NCBI GenBank assembly: GCA_019096195.1
Contig: JAGTXK010000122.1
Span: forward strand, 131,501-195,500
DNA length: 64,000 nt
Origin: Boletus sp. NGJ
Lineage: Eukaryota > Basidiomycota > Agaricomycetes > Boletales > Boletaceae
Direction: 5' to 3'
Part shown: positions 25,143-37,713 of the stretch, piece by piece
How positions within the stretch are numbered: the first letter of the stretch is position 1
How the letters are laid out: the number at the start of each line of letters is the position of its first letter
The notes under the pieces: model-generated
The model's database searches: none
The model's input: only the letters and a program-made list of their open reading frames with translations
What the model was told of the DNA's origin: nothing
Translations under genes and position numbers: made by a program

Positions 25143-28100
25143 TCACAACATCTCCCATCCACCGCTGTCGACCGTGCTCTCCAGCTTCCGCGCAACGGCC
25201 GTCGGAATACCATGGTTGAGCCACGTCTTCCGTATTTCCTCCCACCGCGGACTATGGATGTATTGTCGCCGCCCCCGTCTATCATAACAAAACGTTCGCA
25301 GTTGAGTACCCAAACGCGCAACCGAAAACACGGGGAAAGCAAACGTACCTCATCGAAATATCGACTTCTCCATGAACGTCCAGGTAAGGCGACTGGGCAA
25401 ACGACCCATTGTTGGCGTAAAGATAGAGCAGCGAGCATCGCTTGACAATGAAATACAACCCTATCGCGCCGCCGCACCTGAAACCGCCACATGGGTATCA
25501 GCCATCGATCAAAGCGACGGTGGATGGGGTAAGGGATTCGACGTACTCTCGCGTGTGCATGTTACACTCCCCTCGCCCGTTCGAGTCAATGTCCATGCAA
25601 CAATGACTGAGCATACAACACGTCGTACCACATATCAGACAAATAGCCGCATCGGTCGGTACGGTATTGCACCGCGCACACCGCATCACCTTGTCCCTTC
25701 CATTGAACAAATTGTCGAGCACGATCGGAAGCCTTGCGAGGCGATAGACGGCAGGATAATCCAGGACGACACCACAGTTGAGTTGCGATGCCGCATGGGA
25801 ATGGCCATAGTGTGCACACCAACCCGAGAGCGCGTTTTGAAGCGTGTCTTGGTTGGGTAGATCCGATAGCGGGGGAATGTGTAGCAACGTGAGAAGACGC
25901 CGGTATTCGTTATCGTCTGCACTACCCGACAACGGTGTCGCAAATGCGTTCGGAAGGACGGAACGGCAGAGAATGGCTGCGCGCCGGAGGAAAGGCAGCG
26001 TGAACGCGTACAGCAACTTTTCGATCCGAGCTTCGCCAAACATCTCGAACACAAGCGTCGCGGTATGTTCAAACACAGGCGAGTGACGGACGACAGACAT
26101 GAAGAACATCCGCACGTCGCCAAATAGGTCTGCATGGCTTCGCGACACGACCGGAATGGAATTGCAAGACCGCGCCTTGTTCAAAACGTAGACCATTCCA
26201 ATGACGGTGCGTGCCAGGCATGCATAGTAACATAGCACGAGAACGTGCTGGAGCATCTCTGGGGAGACAGCAGCCGTCTCGATGAGAACCGTAAATGGAT
26301 CACGGAGGAGCAAGGGATATGAATATGACGTGAGAGATGTCCTGCTCCACTCTGGCAATAGGCGTTTGATAATGGCCTGCTTTACCCCCTCCTTCCCTCC
26401 GTCTGGTCGACCTTCAAGCTCTATCTTCGCCAAAGAGGCCATACATCCGAGCAGAGACCGTACCATCCGCACTTGCGTCTCCGTTAAGCCGTCTGCGACG
26501 TTCCCGCTCGAATTCATACCTGTCCCGCGCCTCGCCACCTCGATCGAGGCGATCGTGTACCCGATGAGCTCCTCCGGTAAATAAATCCCTGAACCTCTCT
26601 CACCCGGATCAGGCTCCGGTCTCTCCCGTAGATGACGCGTCTGCTGCGAGGCGGTCTTGGCCACATTCACCACACTGTCCAACATCTTGAATATCTCAAA
26701 GTTTTCCCCGCGCCGAATCTGCACGGCATAGTTGGGATCCTGCGCGCTCCAAAAGACGAACTCGCCCGTGCCGTTCCGGAACTGCAATGAATCCATTACC
26801 GTATCGGGTTTAGACTTAAGGATCGATATTCCCACTGCCCGGATCCAGTCGGGGAACGGGACGGTTGTAGTAGGGAGTGTCGATGGCCGAGAGATAGGGA
26901 GAATGATGTTGCCCAGGCTTTTGCACAACGGACAAATGTATTCCTTGCGTAGAATGTTCTCTGGATGGTTTCGGGTTGCATGTGATCGATGTCGCTGACG
27001 AACGGACGTGTTGTAAACTTGGAAACACTCCATATGCATCATGTGGCCACACATGGAGGTGTGCAAGCCAAAGCGAGTATGCTGCGTCGGAAAACCATCG
27101 AAGTTGGGCGCGAACTGGGTGACGTCCTCGTGGTGGTTCACGTCTACAGGCGGGAAGGTTGATGGGGGTGGTTGACGGGAACTGCGATCGAGTGAGAGCT
27201 GCATCCCCATCAACTCGTTGAGATACGCGCTGTGGCTATCGGGATGTTTCCGGAGTAGACGGCTGGACTGGACGAGCCCAAGCATGCCCCACGGCTTCGA
27301 GTCGTTGAGATCCTCCTGACACACAATACACGAACCGTATTGCACCAGCTCTTCTGGCTTTTCCTCCATCTCTTCGTCTTCGTCTTCGTCCACATCCTCG
27401 AAGTTGATCGCAAAACTCGCTTGTTGCGCCTTCATCTGAGCCATGATGGCCTCCTGACGCGCCTTTGCCGCGCGTTTCTTGAGCGTCTCCGTGTCGAGGC
27501 CAGATTTTACGACCGTGACAATCTTGCGACGAGCCTGCACCTCCTCCGGCACAAACTTGAGCATCTTCCCTAAAATCCATCCTACCCGAGCCGTGTAGGG
27601 CCGGAAGTGTTCCGAATGCTCCATCGTACAAATGATATCGATCAAATTCTTGCCGTCTTCAAAGACCTTGAGCGCAGACAGATGGCTAAACACCGACGCA
27701 CGCTCCACGAGCGCGATCATGACAAGGTAAAATGCTTGATCGAGTATCGCCTCCGCGGACGGTGGCGTCGTCCCCGCCGCTTCCGTCAGCACGAGAATGT
27801 TGTGAATCGCGTAAAACATCACTTGGAGAAGCACCTCCGATTCCAAGAGGGACGGCAAAATCGAGAATGGACCTGTCTCAATGGCAATTGGTTTCGGCAC
27901 GATCACAGGGTCCGTCTCGCCTGTGCTCTTCTTCAACTGCGCCTTGAGCACCGCTTCGACTTCTTCACGTCTGTTTCGAGCATAGTGGTAGTAAAACGGG
28001 TTGACCTCATCGTAGAGTGCATCTTTGAGCTCGTAGGTACCCGTATCTGCGGTTGCTTCTGGCGCTCTAAAGTTGGCGACTTGCCGGAGGACGTGTTCGA

Positions 28101-30916
28101 AGCAGACGTCGTCTGCCATGCGCTCAGCAACACGTTTCACGAGGTCGGTGTAAGAGCACGGTCCAGCTGCAAGTGCATGGATGATCTCGCGCCGGACAGC
28201 GACCGGAAGAGGCATCTTGGTCGCACTGCCCTTCTCAGTCAAGAGGGTGATAATGACATACAATGCTTCCTCGACCATGCTAGACAGCTGAGTGCCCTCG
28301 TAGGTCGGATGGATCACTGCCCCGCGGAAGAATTGGAGGAGCTTAAAGCGGTCAAGGATGCTCACTATGACCGTGTTTGGGTCGAGGATGATGAGGGATG
28401 TTTGGAGGATGAACAGATCTTGGTCATAGCACAGCTCGCGAAGCATGAAATCGCGGTAATGCAACAATTGACCGCGTATCGGGAAGCCGTTGCGGACCCA
28501 GAGTCCAGAGCGGATCTGGGCGACTATCGCGAGCACTACAAGACCAAGCTAAACTCCTGACTGGAACAAGGGCATCGTGAAGCTTACCTCGCAAAGGGAA
28601 ATCGATCAGCGTGAGAATATCATCCTCTGTCGCGATTCGCATGAACATGTCCCGCACGCTCGCAACGCCCACTCGACCCAGCGACTCTTCTGAAAGAATG
28701 TCGACATTCTTCAAGAGCTCCGCCAAAAGCCAGTGCAACGAGTGGTGGAAACTGACCCAGCCCTCTAAGACATCGAACTCCACAATTGTGTAGTCGACAT
28801 TTCCAAAAAGAACGTCGTGGTATGCCGGCTTTGAGAACTTGTTCCTGTCGAGCTTGTCGTTCTCCAACATGCATACTGAGAGAATATCTTTTATGACTAT
28901 CGAGATGGCGTTGATGAGCTGTGATGGCGTCGCCCAACTGAAGGCCTCTCCGTACACCTTGATGACGCGCGACAGAGAGAGCGTGACGTTGAAGACACTT
29001 ATCCAAGCGTCCGTCTCGTACTCGACATGATTTGTGGCCGCACGTTTATTCGGATGGACGCACATGAAGAGTTGGCATACCTTGGCAAACTTGCGAATGA
29101 AGGAAGGATTCTTGGAGATGAGTTGTTGGACAGGTTCATTGTGGCAGAGGTATCGCAGGTCACTAAAGATCGGCATGAAACGCTTGGATTTGAACGGAAA
29201 GCTATCCACATCCAGTTCTGCAGCCTCGGATGCATTTTCTGGAGCGTTGAGGATACGTTTGTCGACGATTTGGTTCGTGAAGAAGTTGATGATGATGTCG
29301 AGTAAACGTGTGACAAGATCATGGTAACGCACAATATGACTTGCGACAGATGGGACAGTAAAGAGCTGGAGGGCAAAATATTTGATGGATGTTTCCGCTT
29401 CTCTGTCGACAAGGAGATAGGCATCCACGATGCGCGGGTACACGGCCGCGAAATGGCTTCCTAAGAGTGAACTTAGCTGTTAGGAATGTTTGATTAGGGA
29501 GATGCCGAACCTATGGCGAGCTTGTGAGGGTGGGATAGTATGAGGACAGATGCGTATATCTCCTTCAAGCTGATACGCGGTTTCTTCCAGAGTCGAGCAT
29601 GATATAAAAACATCCAATCAATCCTACATGGATTGGAAATCTCATTGGAGAGTTCGGGAATGTGGGATCCAGAACCGTAGATGTTGCTTTCGCGGCGTCT
29701 AGGTGAGAGCAATTCTGCTGCGATGACCTCGCGGATGATGAGCGTATCTGCTCCGAGTCTACTGCGGGTGAGGTCAAGGAGCCATTCAATGATAACCACG
29801 ACGACCTGCTCTCTGAAGGTGTCGTATGCGCGCCGAATGGTGACGCCGATCTCGATTTTGGAGATGACCTGGGCTACCTCTAGGAGACGAGGAACGTTGG
29901 TGTTCATGTCGATGATCTCACGACCATGCTCGTCGATGGCGTGTGCCATAGCGGTGGCTTCTTTGCGATCACGATTTGTTGTATCGCAGATGAGCTGAAT
30001 GACTTCGTCGAACGAGTGTTTGTCGTCGTTCCAAATGATAACCGAGTACTGGTCTTTCTGCATGGGATCCCCGGTGGGCTGAAGGCGAAGGTCAGCTTCA
30101 TTCGAGGGCACGCTCGGATCGTCTGGCGAGCAGTCGATGGTGTCGAGAAGAAAATCAAGGGCATAACCGATGGTACGACCCATGTTATCCCTGAGATCTG
30201 GAGGGAAGGCAGCGCGGAATGGAAAATGGGGGACGGGAGGGATGTCTACGTCATTGATAGACCTCGGAAGTACTCTTGGAGTTGTGTCAGGCGCGTGGAC
30301 GGACGAATCAAAGACGCGATCGGCATCATGGAGGAGAGGGTGGAAAGGACATTGAATGTTGTGACGCCAGGCTTCGGCATCACCGCAGTCGCAGCAACCG
30401 CCCGACTGCTGTGCGATGAAGAAGCTGACGTTGTGATCCTTGTGAAGGCTGGTGCGGAAGCAACGACTACAAAGAACACAACTTTCGTCTAGCGCACAGT
30501 CCCTGAAAGGAGTGAATGAGAATTGAAATGGAGAAATGAGAATTCAGCGGTGCTCACTTGCATCGGAAGCAGCTCTCTCCTTTGGTGAATATGTGACCAC
30601 AAGGCCGACCTGGCACCACAGGGTCTTCTGAACCCGCGCCTGCAAAGCCAAGTTCTGCTTGAACCTGGCCGAGAGTGGCGTGCATGGGGAGACTGGAGTT
30701 GGAGAGGGGAAGGAAGAGGTGGGCGTACGGCCCCCAGAAAGCGTCGTAAAGTTCTGAGAGGATCTCTGCGCGAGTCGCGGGTGTGAAAACATATTTACGC
30801 GAGCCAGGCATTGTTTCGAGGGCAAAGCGGAGACGAGACAGAGGATCTGATGGACGATCGCGAGGGTTCATTGTCGGGGGGAACTTGGAGTTGAAGAAGC
30901 CCATAATTCCAGACAT
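25143..30916 (-). CDS. UBR1: E3 ubiquitin-protein ligase UBR1-type (N-recognin of the N-end rule pathway)
   Basis: This large RING-type ligase recognises destabilising N-terminal residues and ubiquitinates the protein with an E2. ATG 30916 is used; the longer frame begins at TTG. After PCGHIFTKGESCFRC the UBR box zinc domain runs through about 30490-30370 (RTSLHKDHNVSF, CCDCGDAEAW). A ClpS-like adaptor domain is at about 30050-29790 (IIWNDDKHSFDEVI). The middle helical region (29440-27400) follows, then the RING-H2 from CIVCQEDL near 27330 through CGHMMHMECF near 27040 to YICPLCKSLG near 26930, and the C-terminal cap (CARCNTVPTDAAICLICG near 25660). A last small exon after an intron near 25280-25350 ends at 25143. 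The protein is about 1,800 residues, normal for the family, with no breaks seen. A GAC/GTC trinucleotide repeat at 30955-30980 lies in the 5' leader. The long antisense frames inside this gene are shadows. Confidence 0.95.
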
Positions 30917-31157
30917 TATGATGTTTGCGGATGTAGTATTCAACGACTATGGCGACGACGACGACGACGACGACGATGAGGGCGGGGATGCGTTCATGTG
31001 ATGAGCTCGACGTCGGACTCGGTGGGACAGTCCGAACAAACTTCTGATAAAGGGGTTTGCACTTTGAGATACGTGGGAAGTAAATACCGTACAAGGTAAG
31101 CTCCCATGAGTCATACTTCGGTCCCTCGTCCGAGCCTTGTTTACAGTAAACCCTAGT
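30917..31157. promoter_or_regulatory. Divergent intergenic region between UBR1 and TRS33
   Basis: These 241 bases separate two head-to-head ATGs, so both promoters must lie here. The UBR1-proximal end holds a (GAC)n microsatellite. Immediately upstream of the Trs33 ATG is AAACCCTAG. No TATA box or CCAAT box is evident. Confidence 0.55.
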
Positions 31158-32095
31158 ATGACATCCCGACCTTCCCTGCAATCGCCTGCTTCCCCATCGC
31201 CACTCGCGCTTCTCGCTGACCCGCCCGTCCGTTTCGTCGATGGTGCCGCAATGGACTATCTCCTCATCGAGGCCGTCAACGCCCTCCGCGCATCCTCCGC
31301 TGTAGCAGCCGCACGCGCCAAAAAGATCGAACAGGAAATGACAGACGCTGGCCTACTCCCTCCCCCTCCACCCTCGCCCGGTACGAAACCCCAGCAATCT
31401 CACCGCGACAGCGTTGGGAGCACGACCTCACGCACACAGGTTGCATCCACAGACGACGACGAAGGCGTACGAACCCGCTTGGAAGCCATCGGGCTCCATG
31501 TGGGTGGAAATTTCGTGGAAAGGTGCGACTTCTCCAGCCATCTGGATCATTTTTGATTCGACCCGACTTTCCGTTTAGATTATGTCGTGATAGACCCTTG
31601 TTTGGTGACTCTCTCGACGCGATCAAGTTTGTCTGCAAGGAGCTCTGGGTATCTTGTTGGGACAAGCAAGTAGACAACCTCCGCACGAATCATCGCGTCC
31701 GTTCCCTGTCTACTCTCTCCGTATCTCACTGCTGATACAGTCGGTATTTAGGGTGTATTCGTTCTACAAGACAACACCTTCAAGCCTATCTCGCGCATAT
31801 CTTCACGGCAAGGTCGTCCTGAAGCTCTCAAACGTGCTAGAATAGTGTGTATCCCGTCTCACCTCTAACTCTAACTACCTCGCGTTATTAACCTCTTACA
31901 TCTAAAGTACGTCGCCCTTCCGGCAGGACTCATTCGCGGTGCTCTTGCTCGAATCGGACTTCATGGAACCGTGACCACAGAAATTGCCTCATTACCTCAT
32001 TGTATGTTGACAGAACTTTGCTCAACATTGCGCGGGCATCTTACTCTATATTTATCCCAGGTACGTTCCAGATCAAACTACCTAAGAATTCTTAG
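31158..32095 (+). CDS. TRS33: TRAPP complex subunit Trs33 / TRAPPC6 (Bet3-like family)
   Basis: A subunit of the TRAPP tethering complexes, which act as guanine nucleotide exchange factors for Rab/Ypt GTPases at the Golgi. Conserved blocks, in order over several exons, are FVDGAAMDYLLIEAVNALR (31230), RLEAIGLHVGGNFVER (31475-31520), LFGDSLDAIKFVCKELW (31598-31648), QVDNLRTNHRG across an intron near 31690, a GVFVLQDNTFKPI block near 31752-31785, and ALPAGLIRGALARIG (31915-31955). The last exon ends IKLPKNS at 32095. ATG 31158 is used because the upstream extension starts at TTG. A roughly 60-residue Pro/Ser-rich insert (31355-31450) sits between the first helix and the core. Apart from that insert the protein has family-typical length and appears intact. 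Confidence 0.93.
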
Positions 32096-33180
32096 GTCTG
32101 CGCACCTTTCCTGGATCTGTTCTGTGATCGCTCGTCAGTCGCGAGCTCCTCCGCACTTCATTAGCATTCATAGACGCGAACCGGACGGCCAGTACACACA
32201 CGCCCTCACGCTGCACATTTCGCCGTTGACCCCGAGATCATTCGTCTGAGCTTCTATGTAATTTATGTCCTGCTGCGCGTTATTGCCGTCGACAAAAAGC
32301 ATAGCAACACGTTTCGCTCGTGTGCAACAAGCGTCTAAACGAGAGTGTACTTTTTCCTCATCATGTGCAACGCTGGCGATGGTAGAGTTTACGGGCGCTA
32401 TGGCACCGATTCGGTTCCCGGTGGGGTCACTGGGGTATGTATCTCAGTCATTCATTCTCTTTCCTACCCATCCCAGCCCTAGTGGGCAATACATTATGCC
32501 ATTGAATGGCCGGTTAGGAATCCCGGACCTCGAGGATGCACATCAGATGGACAAGCCTATCAAGCTTAATCGAGTGAGAGCGATTCGATTAACAGCCTGG
32601 CTCCAGCAGTCAACACTGCCAGCAAAGTGGCGAAATCAAACGCTACGATGAGCAAAGACGAACTAGCGAGTCTCTTGCATCAGTAGTGACGAGCTTGAAG
32701 CTTGATGAGTCGACGATACCTACCCTGACCGCGGGCATGATCACTGCCGCCATCGACTTGTCACTCATTCAGCTCACTGCGTCCAAGTTACCAGCATGAC
32801 GCCTTGGGTCGGTCGTGAAGCACTCGCATAATGACATCCCTGGCAATGAAGCGTCATTATTACATTACATAAATCATAAGATATAGATATCGTTCAATGG
32901 TGGAAGAGTAAGTACTGCGACTATGATACACTAGATTCAGGTATATACATACAGCACAGTGATATATATATATGCAGTGGTTGAGCACTCGGCACTAGCA
33001 AGTTGGTGTGATAACCGAGAGCGTACATATTTGCGTCCGGTACGTGTTCGACAGATTGCAACGAAACGGTGCCAAACGCCGCTCGTGGACGAACCAACTT
33101 GGCATTGGATATAAGAATATTGTATGATAGGCTTCCAGATAGCGTGGAATCGATCGACCGGCGTCGGGCGTGCACCGTGT
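32096..33180. other. Intergenic region with a possible small unidentified exon
   Basis: Between Trs33 and the next minus-strand gene the sequence is mostly non-coding. The one coding-like stretch is described separately at 32596-32799. From 32800 to 33180 I see AT-rich 3' flanking sequence with a short TA run near 32965 and nothing else. Confidence 0.4.
32596..32799 (+). CDS. Possible last exon of a small unidentified gene or relic
   Basis: After a good acceptor (GATTCGATTAACAG) the frame is open for 67 codons to TGA 32797-32799, with regular protein-like composition (segments SLASVVTSLKLDESTIPTL and AAIDLSLIQLTASKLPA). Upstream, 32340-32430 reads as another possible exon with a GT donor near 32433. 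No start codon or family was identified. It could be a small real gene downstream of Trs33 or a remnant. Confidence 0.25.
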   Translation, partial: PGSSSQHCQQSGEIKRYDEQRRTSESLASVVTSLKLDESTIPTLTAGMITAAIDLSLIQLTASKLPA

Positions 33181-34909
33181 TCACATCCCAGGACGTATGC
33201 CACCAGATCCTATCGCCCCAACACCACGTAGTACGTCTGCGATGACATGCCGTGAACTGGAAAGCGACCTATTCGTATTCGGGGAGGCCGATATAGTGGG
33301 CGAGGTCGATGGTGAGAACGATGGTATAGTCGACGACAGCGTAGGGGAGAAGTCTGCAGAAACAGAACGTTTGGAGCGCCATGGAAAACGTATGGGTGTG
33401 GGTGAATGATGGGGAGAGGTGGACGGCTGCGAGGGGGGCGGTGATATTGTGATGCGGCCAAATTCGGACACGGGCTCGTGTGATCGGGGTGTCTTGGGTA
33501 GGGTGCTGTCTGTAGCAGGGGGAAACGTGTCTGTTGGGGTAGGTGGGACGCACGAAATGCGAGGCGAAGGCGACCGGGTACGAAGGCGACCAGAGAGGGA
33601 GGGCACTGCGGATAAGAGACGGGGTGATGGTGCACGGGGTGGATTTTCCAACAAGGTCAGGTCCGTGGTCGACTCGCAGAGCTTGGGCAGACTAAGGGAC
33701 GAGCAGGATGAATAAGGTGGTGGCGCGAGAAAGTGTTGCTTGCTTGGGTGCTGGCCAGCAGAGTCTCCTGAACAGGTCGAAGGCGTAGGACTGGTCACGG
33801 AACTTTGATTGACTTGTGCGACAGTGAGGGAGGACAGAGATCCCGCAGGACTTGGTGCTGGCGATGTCGTGGGGGTTCGCTTTGGAGATGGGAGTGGAAA
33901 CAACTCGTCCTCGTCCTCGTCATCATCCTCTTCTGGAATGCGTGGTGTAGCGGGTGTTATACGAGTGGGTGAAGGCGGAGAGCGAGCATCGGCGAGAGTA
34001 CGACAGAGGATTAACGGCATCCTGCATTCCGTGGTTTTACCATCATGCGTCTCCGGGTTGATGGTCGATGGTGCAGTGTCGCTCGCACGCCGACGCTTGT
34101 CTATTTCATCCACACTAATAGAGACTCCTAGATCGCCATATGAGGCAGAGGCAGTACTTCCTGCAACGGTAATTGTACGGGAACGACCATCCGCACTCAG
34201 GCTACGACGCCTTGAGGCAGCACGCGAAAAATGCTCTGGCCACGCGTCACCATCGGCAAGAGCAGCCTCCGTGACGGACTGGCATGCTGCACAACACGGA
34301 CGCAAGGGCACTGTAACAATGTCTGAGTGCAACGGAGAAGGGGAGGGTTTCCGTGGGATACGGGCATGTCGAGTCAGTGAGGAAGTGGTAGGACAAGAGG
34401 GACCAGAATGCTGAGGACGATGTACGAGACAAGGCGGGAGAGGCTTTTCATCAACGGAGCGAGCCATCGAGCGAAGTTTGAGTGAAAAGCTGAAGCAAAG
34501 TTGGGTGCACGATAACATCTACCAGTGAAGAGACGTACGTTGGAACGGGAACTCGCAGGACGAGGTGTGACTGATTCTCTTCAAAAGAGGCATCTTCTGG
34601 TGGAGGATAAGCAGAATGATCCGCGGACGACGTCCGTCTCTTCCACAGCGGGAGCGCATACGACTTTGTGACGACCCTTGGCCGCCTCGAACGATGCGCA
34701 AAATCTGGAATGACAACACATTGAGGCTCAAACCGTACAGCGCTGCCACGCTCGTCGAGGGGCTCGATGGTGGATCCGGGTGTACTGGTCGCTAATTCTA
34801 CCGCCGACATCGACGAGAACTCGGGACGGTGAGAATAAGGATGGATGTGAGGGAAATCAGAGAGAAGCGACAAGGCTAGTTTTCGAACGACCCTCTCGCA
34901 AAATGTCAT
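33181..34909 (-). CDS. Conserved hypothetical protein, Ser/Pro-rich, two exons
   Basis: Exon 1 (34909 to about 34536) contains the better-conserved block CVVIPDFAHRSRRPRVVTKS followed by YALPLWKRR and VLRVPVPT. A 49-nt GT-AG intron (about 34487-34535) leads to the long exon 2, with a PCCAACQSVTEAAL segment near 34270, an acidic run EEDDDEDEDE near 33920 and many Ser/Pro/Thr residues. It ends at 33181. ATG at 34810 (MSAVELATS) is an alternative, and perhaps better, start than 34909. Similar proteins occur across Agaricomycetes without assigned function. The CxxC segment and long disordered regions suggest a regulatory scaffold, but this is only inference. Confidence 0.65.
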
Positions 34910-37713
34910 ACGATCTCCACATGAGCCATTTTCGGCTAAGGCACTAACTCTTAATCTTACCTTTCTTGTTTACATCAACGTGATGCGCAGACACAATTGT
35001 CAACGTGCTCTCACGTCCCGCTGCGGCACTGGCAGTGTGCTAGCTGCATTTTCTCTCTTTCCTCCACTTTCCTCTTGAATGAATTTGCCTGGCGACTCGG
35101 ACACTTCGTCGGATGGGCGGCACTCGCGGTCGACCGGTCATGCATTCATGCCTTAGTTCCGTGTCGCAACGGCACGCAAAAATGACAATCATGATAATTC
35201 TATTCAACGGTCCGAATCCAATGGACTTGATCCGGATGAACTTTCACAGGTCAATTGCTTGGTACTCACGCAGGCTTCTAGTATTGCGGACGCGATATAG
35301 TCTATCAACTCACGGTCTCACGTCCATTGCACACAAAGCATATACTTACAGCACCATGTCAATGCACCTGACCCCGGACGTGATCTCGCACCGGGCATTT
35401 AATGGTAAGTCCCGTCGAGGATTTCCTGAACAAGTAGTTTCTATTCATGCTGGTATCTAGGAGGTCGGCACATGATGCGAACCGGCTTCCCGAGTCTCGG
35501 CATAAATGCAACCCTCCGAGAGTGTACTTAGGCTTGCCAGTGCAGATCGCAGCACCTGGGAATAAGCCTCTCCCTTGGGAATTCGTGACCTTATCACTGA
35601 CGTAACTTCTCTCTCGCTAGATTCACCTATCTAGATCAACATACGCCTCCGCCAGAACGGAGGTGTATATTGATAGCCCTACCGTGCACATGGTCAGATA
35701 TGAAATGATGATCGCTATATCAAGACCTCGCAAACAGCCATGCACCCAAAAATACGGGATTGTGCCTTACTCCAGGAAGGGAACGACTGCGTGTGTTTAC
35801 AGCTGATGTACTGTATATCAATGTCCCTGTTGCAGAGCTGCCAGCTGGGGTGCCACTTCCATGATTTGAACCCGCAGACAGCAGGAACAGTTTCTCCCGA
35901 TCGTTGGGGTATATTTTGTATACATACGTTGTGTCGCGACTCGCCATTAGTAATTGGTTAAAATTTTGCTTGCCGCCCTGTCAGTTCTTCAGCATCCGGT
36001 CGCCACTAGTGATTGAGTGGGCATGATGCGACTCTTCCACGTTTCACAAAGCTACTGTATCATCGGCGGCGAGGAGCTGACTCACTTAGCTTTGCTCGGG
36101 ATCAGATCATATGTCATCGCCAATCATGATAGATTCAGAGATACCTGGCCCTGTCTCCACAGATAAGGGATCCTGCAAGATAATGGTCAGTACTTCAGTG
36201 CTTGCCCAACCCCACATCGTACAGAGAGCCCTAATGTATATTATTCCATTAGTAGGTATCGATTCCAGCAGACACTCCGAGTCACGCCGATACTGTCATT
36301 TCACAACGAAGCCAACTGACCATCAAACGAACTTCTAGTAAGTACAAGCTGGCCCTGCAAGTTACAACGTCGACTGCTAATTTACATATGATTAGCCTCC
36401 GAACTACGTTTCCAGTCACTCGGGCCACCCCGCTTGAGCAGCAGTTGTATGCCAGGTACTCTTAAGCAATGAATTCACCCAAGCAAGAACCCCGCCACTC
36501 GGATCCATCCTCAACGCCTCTCACGCAATCAGAGCTGGTGGCGGTGGTGTCCTTCGCTCTCGCACACGCCTTGGCCGCTGCGCTTGATAACACGGCCCGA
36601 GTCTGAGAAAATGAGGAGTTCTTCGCCGAATCGCACGTACAGCTTCTCGAGGCACCCGCCACGCACCAAGCCTTTGTTCCTTTTCATTAAGCTGACATAT
36701 AATTATACCCCGTACCGCGATCATGATGGCGACTGATGGCAGATGAACGCCTCGAGCATGGCGCGACAGCTATCCAACCAAGGGGGTTTGTTCGAGTTGG
36801 TGCTTAGGGTTTCCGGAAGTTTGTTCCCCCAAATTTAAATGTGCGTCAGCATTCGGTGATGGCGGAACTGTACAAACCATTGATTGCGAACATGTCGACT
36901 CCGTTGATATGGATATTGAAGCTCGTCATAGGTATCATTCGCATCAGCTAGTAGGTGCACTGCGGCTGCAGCTGCATCAGAGATTTGGATACCGCCCTTT
37001 CTGATGGCACTCTGTACTAAAGTTGCCAACCGGCTACGCGTGGTCAGTTCTCCAACTACATACATTTAGCAATTCATCACCAAAAGACATCTGACCCAAG
37101 TAGATAAGGGTTTCGCCAGACATTGGTCGGAGTTTGCCTGCCATTCATTTCTGAACTTAATCTTGCCCAGGCACGGCAGCTTATCAAGCGCCCGCCGAAC
37201 GGATCCTTCGCTTCTCTACGGGCGGGTAACAAAATCTCCACAGCATGGCCCGAGCACTGGATACCTCCTATACACGATCTACCATTTATGTCGGGCTCAA
37301 GCCGTCTTCGATTGAGGAATACAAGCATCGCAACCCCACCTGTCGCTAGCAATTCGCAGTCCTGCAAGTGCCACTCTCGCATGGCTCAGGCAACAGTGAC
37401 CTTGGTCCATCACAAACACACTTCGCCGTCGAAGGCGAAGCGAGATGTACTTGTGCGTTTGACGTCGGTGGATATTGTCTGTTTGTTCGCAGTTTGTTAA
37501 CTGTACTTACGGTAGTTTCAGTCCGAACGAGGAGGATCAGGCAACAATCGACATTCGAAAACCTCCACTCATTCCGAGCGGTCTCCCGATCCGCTTGTCC
37601 TTCATCCTCGCGAACGTCAAGGTACGTCCACCGCAGACAAAGTACGTCTTTTCTTTCGACCCGCGTGTCCAGAGCTGCCCGCTGAACACCATGATTTCGA
37701 ACAAAAACAGTTC
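34910..37713. other. 2.8 kb intergenic region, no supported gene
   Basis: Only short overlapping frames without conserved motifs are present. Weak scraps occur at 36470-36690 on the plus strand and 36835-37382 on the minus strand (the latter with an AAAAAVHLLADAND segment); neither has a start-exon-stop structure. The region probably contains the promoter of the DUF3602 gene starting at 37714. Confidence 0.4.

Noticed and set aside
27607-28560. 317-codon plus-strand frame
   Set aside because: It is antisense to conserved UBR1 coding sequence, has Arg/His-biased composition and shows no family signal.
33809-34414. 201-codon plus-strand frame with a Ser run
   Set aside because: It is the shadow of the conserved minus-strand gene 33181-34909; the Ser run is the antisense of its acidic stretch.
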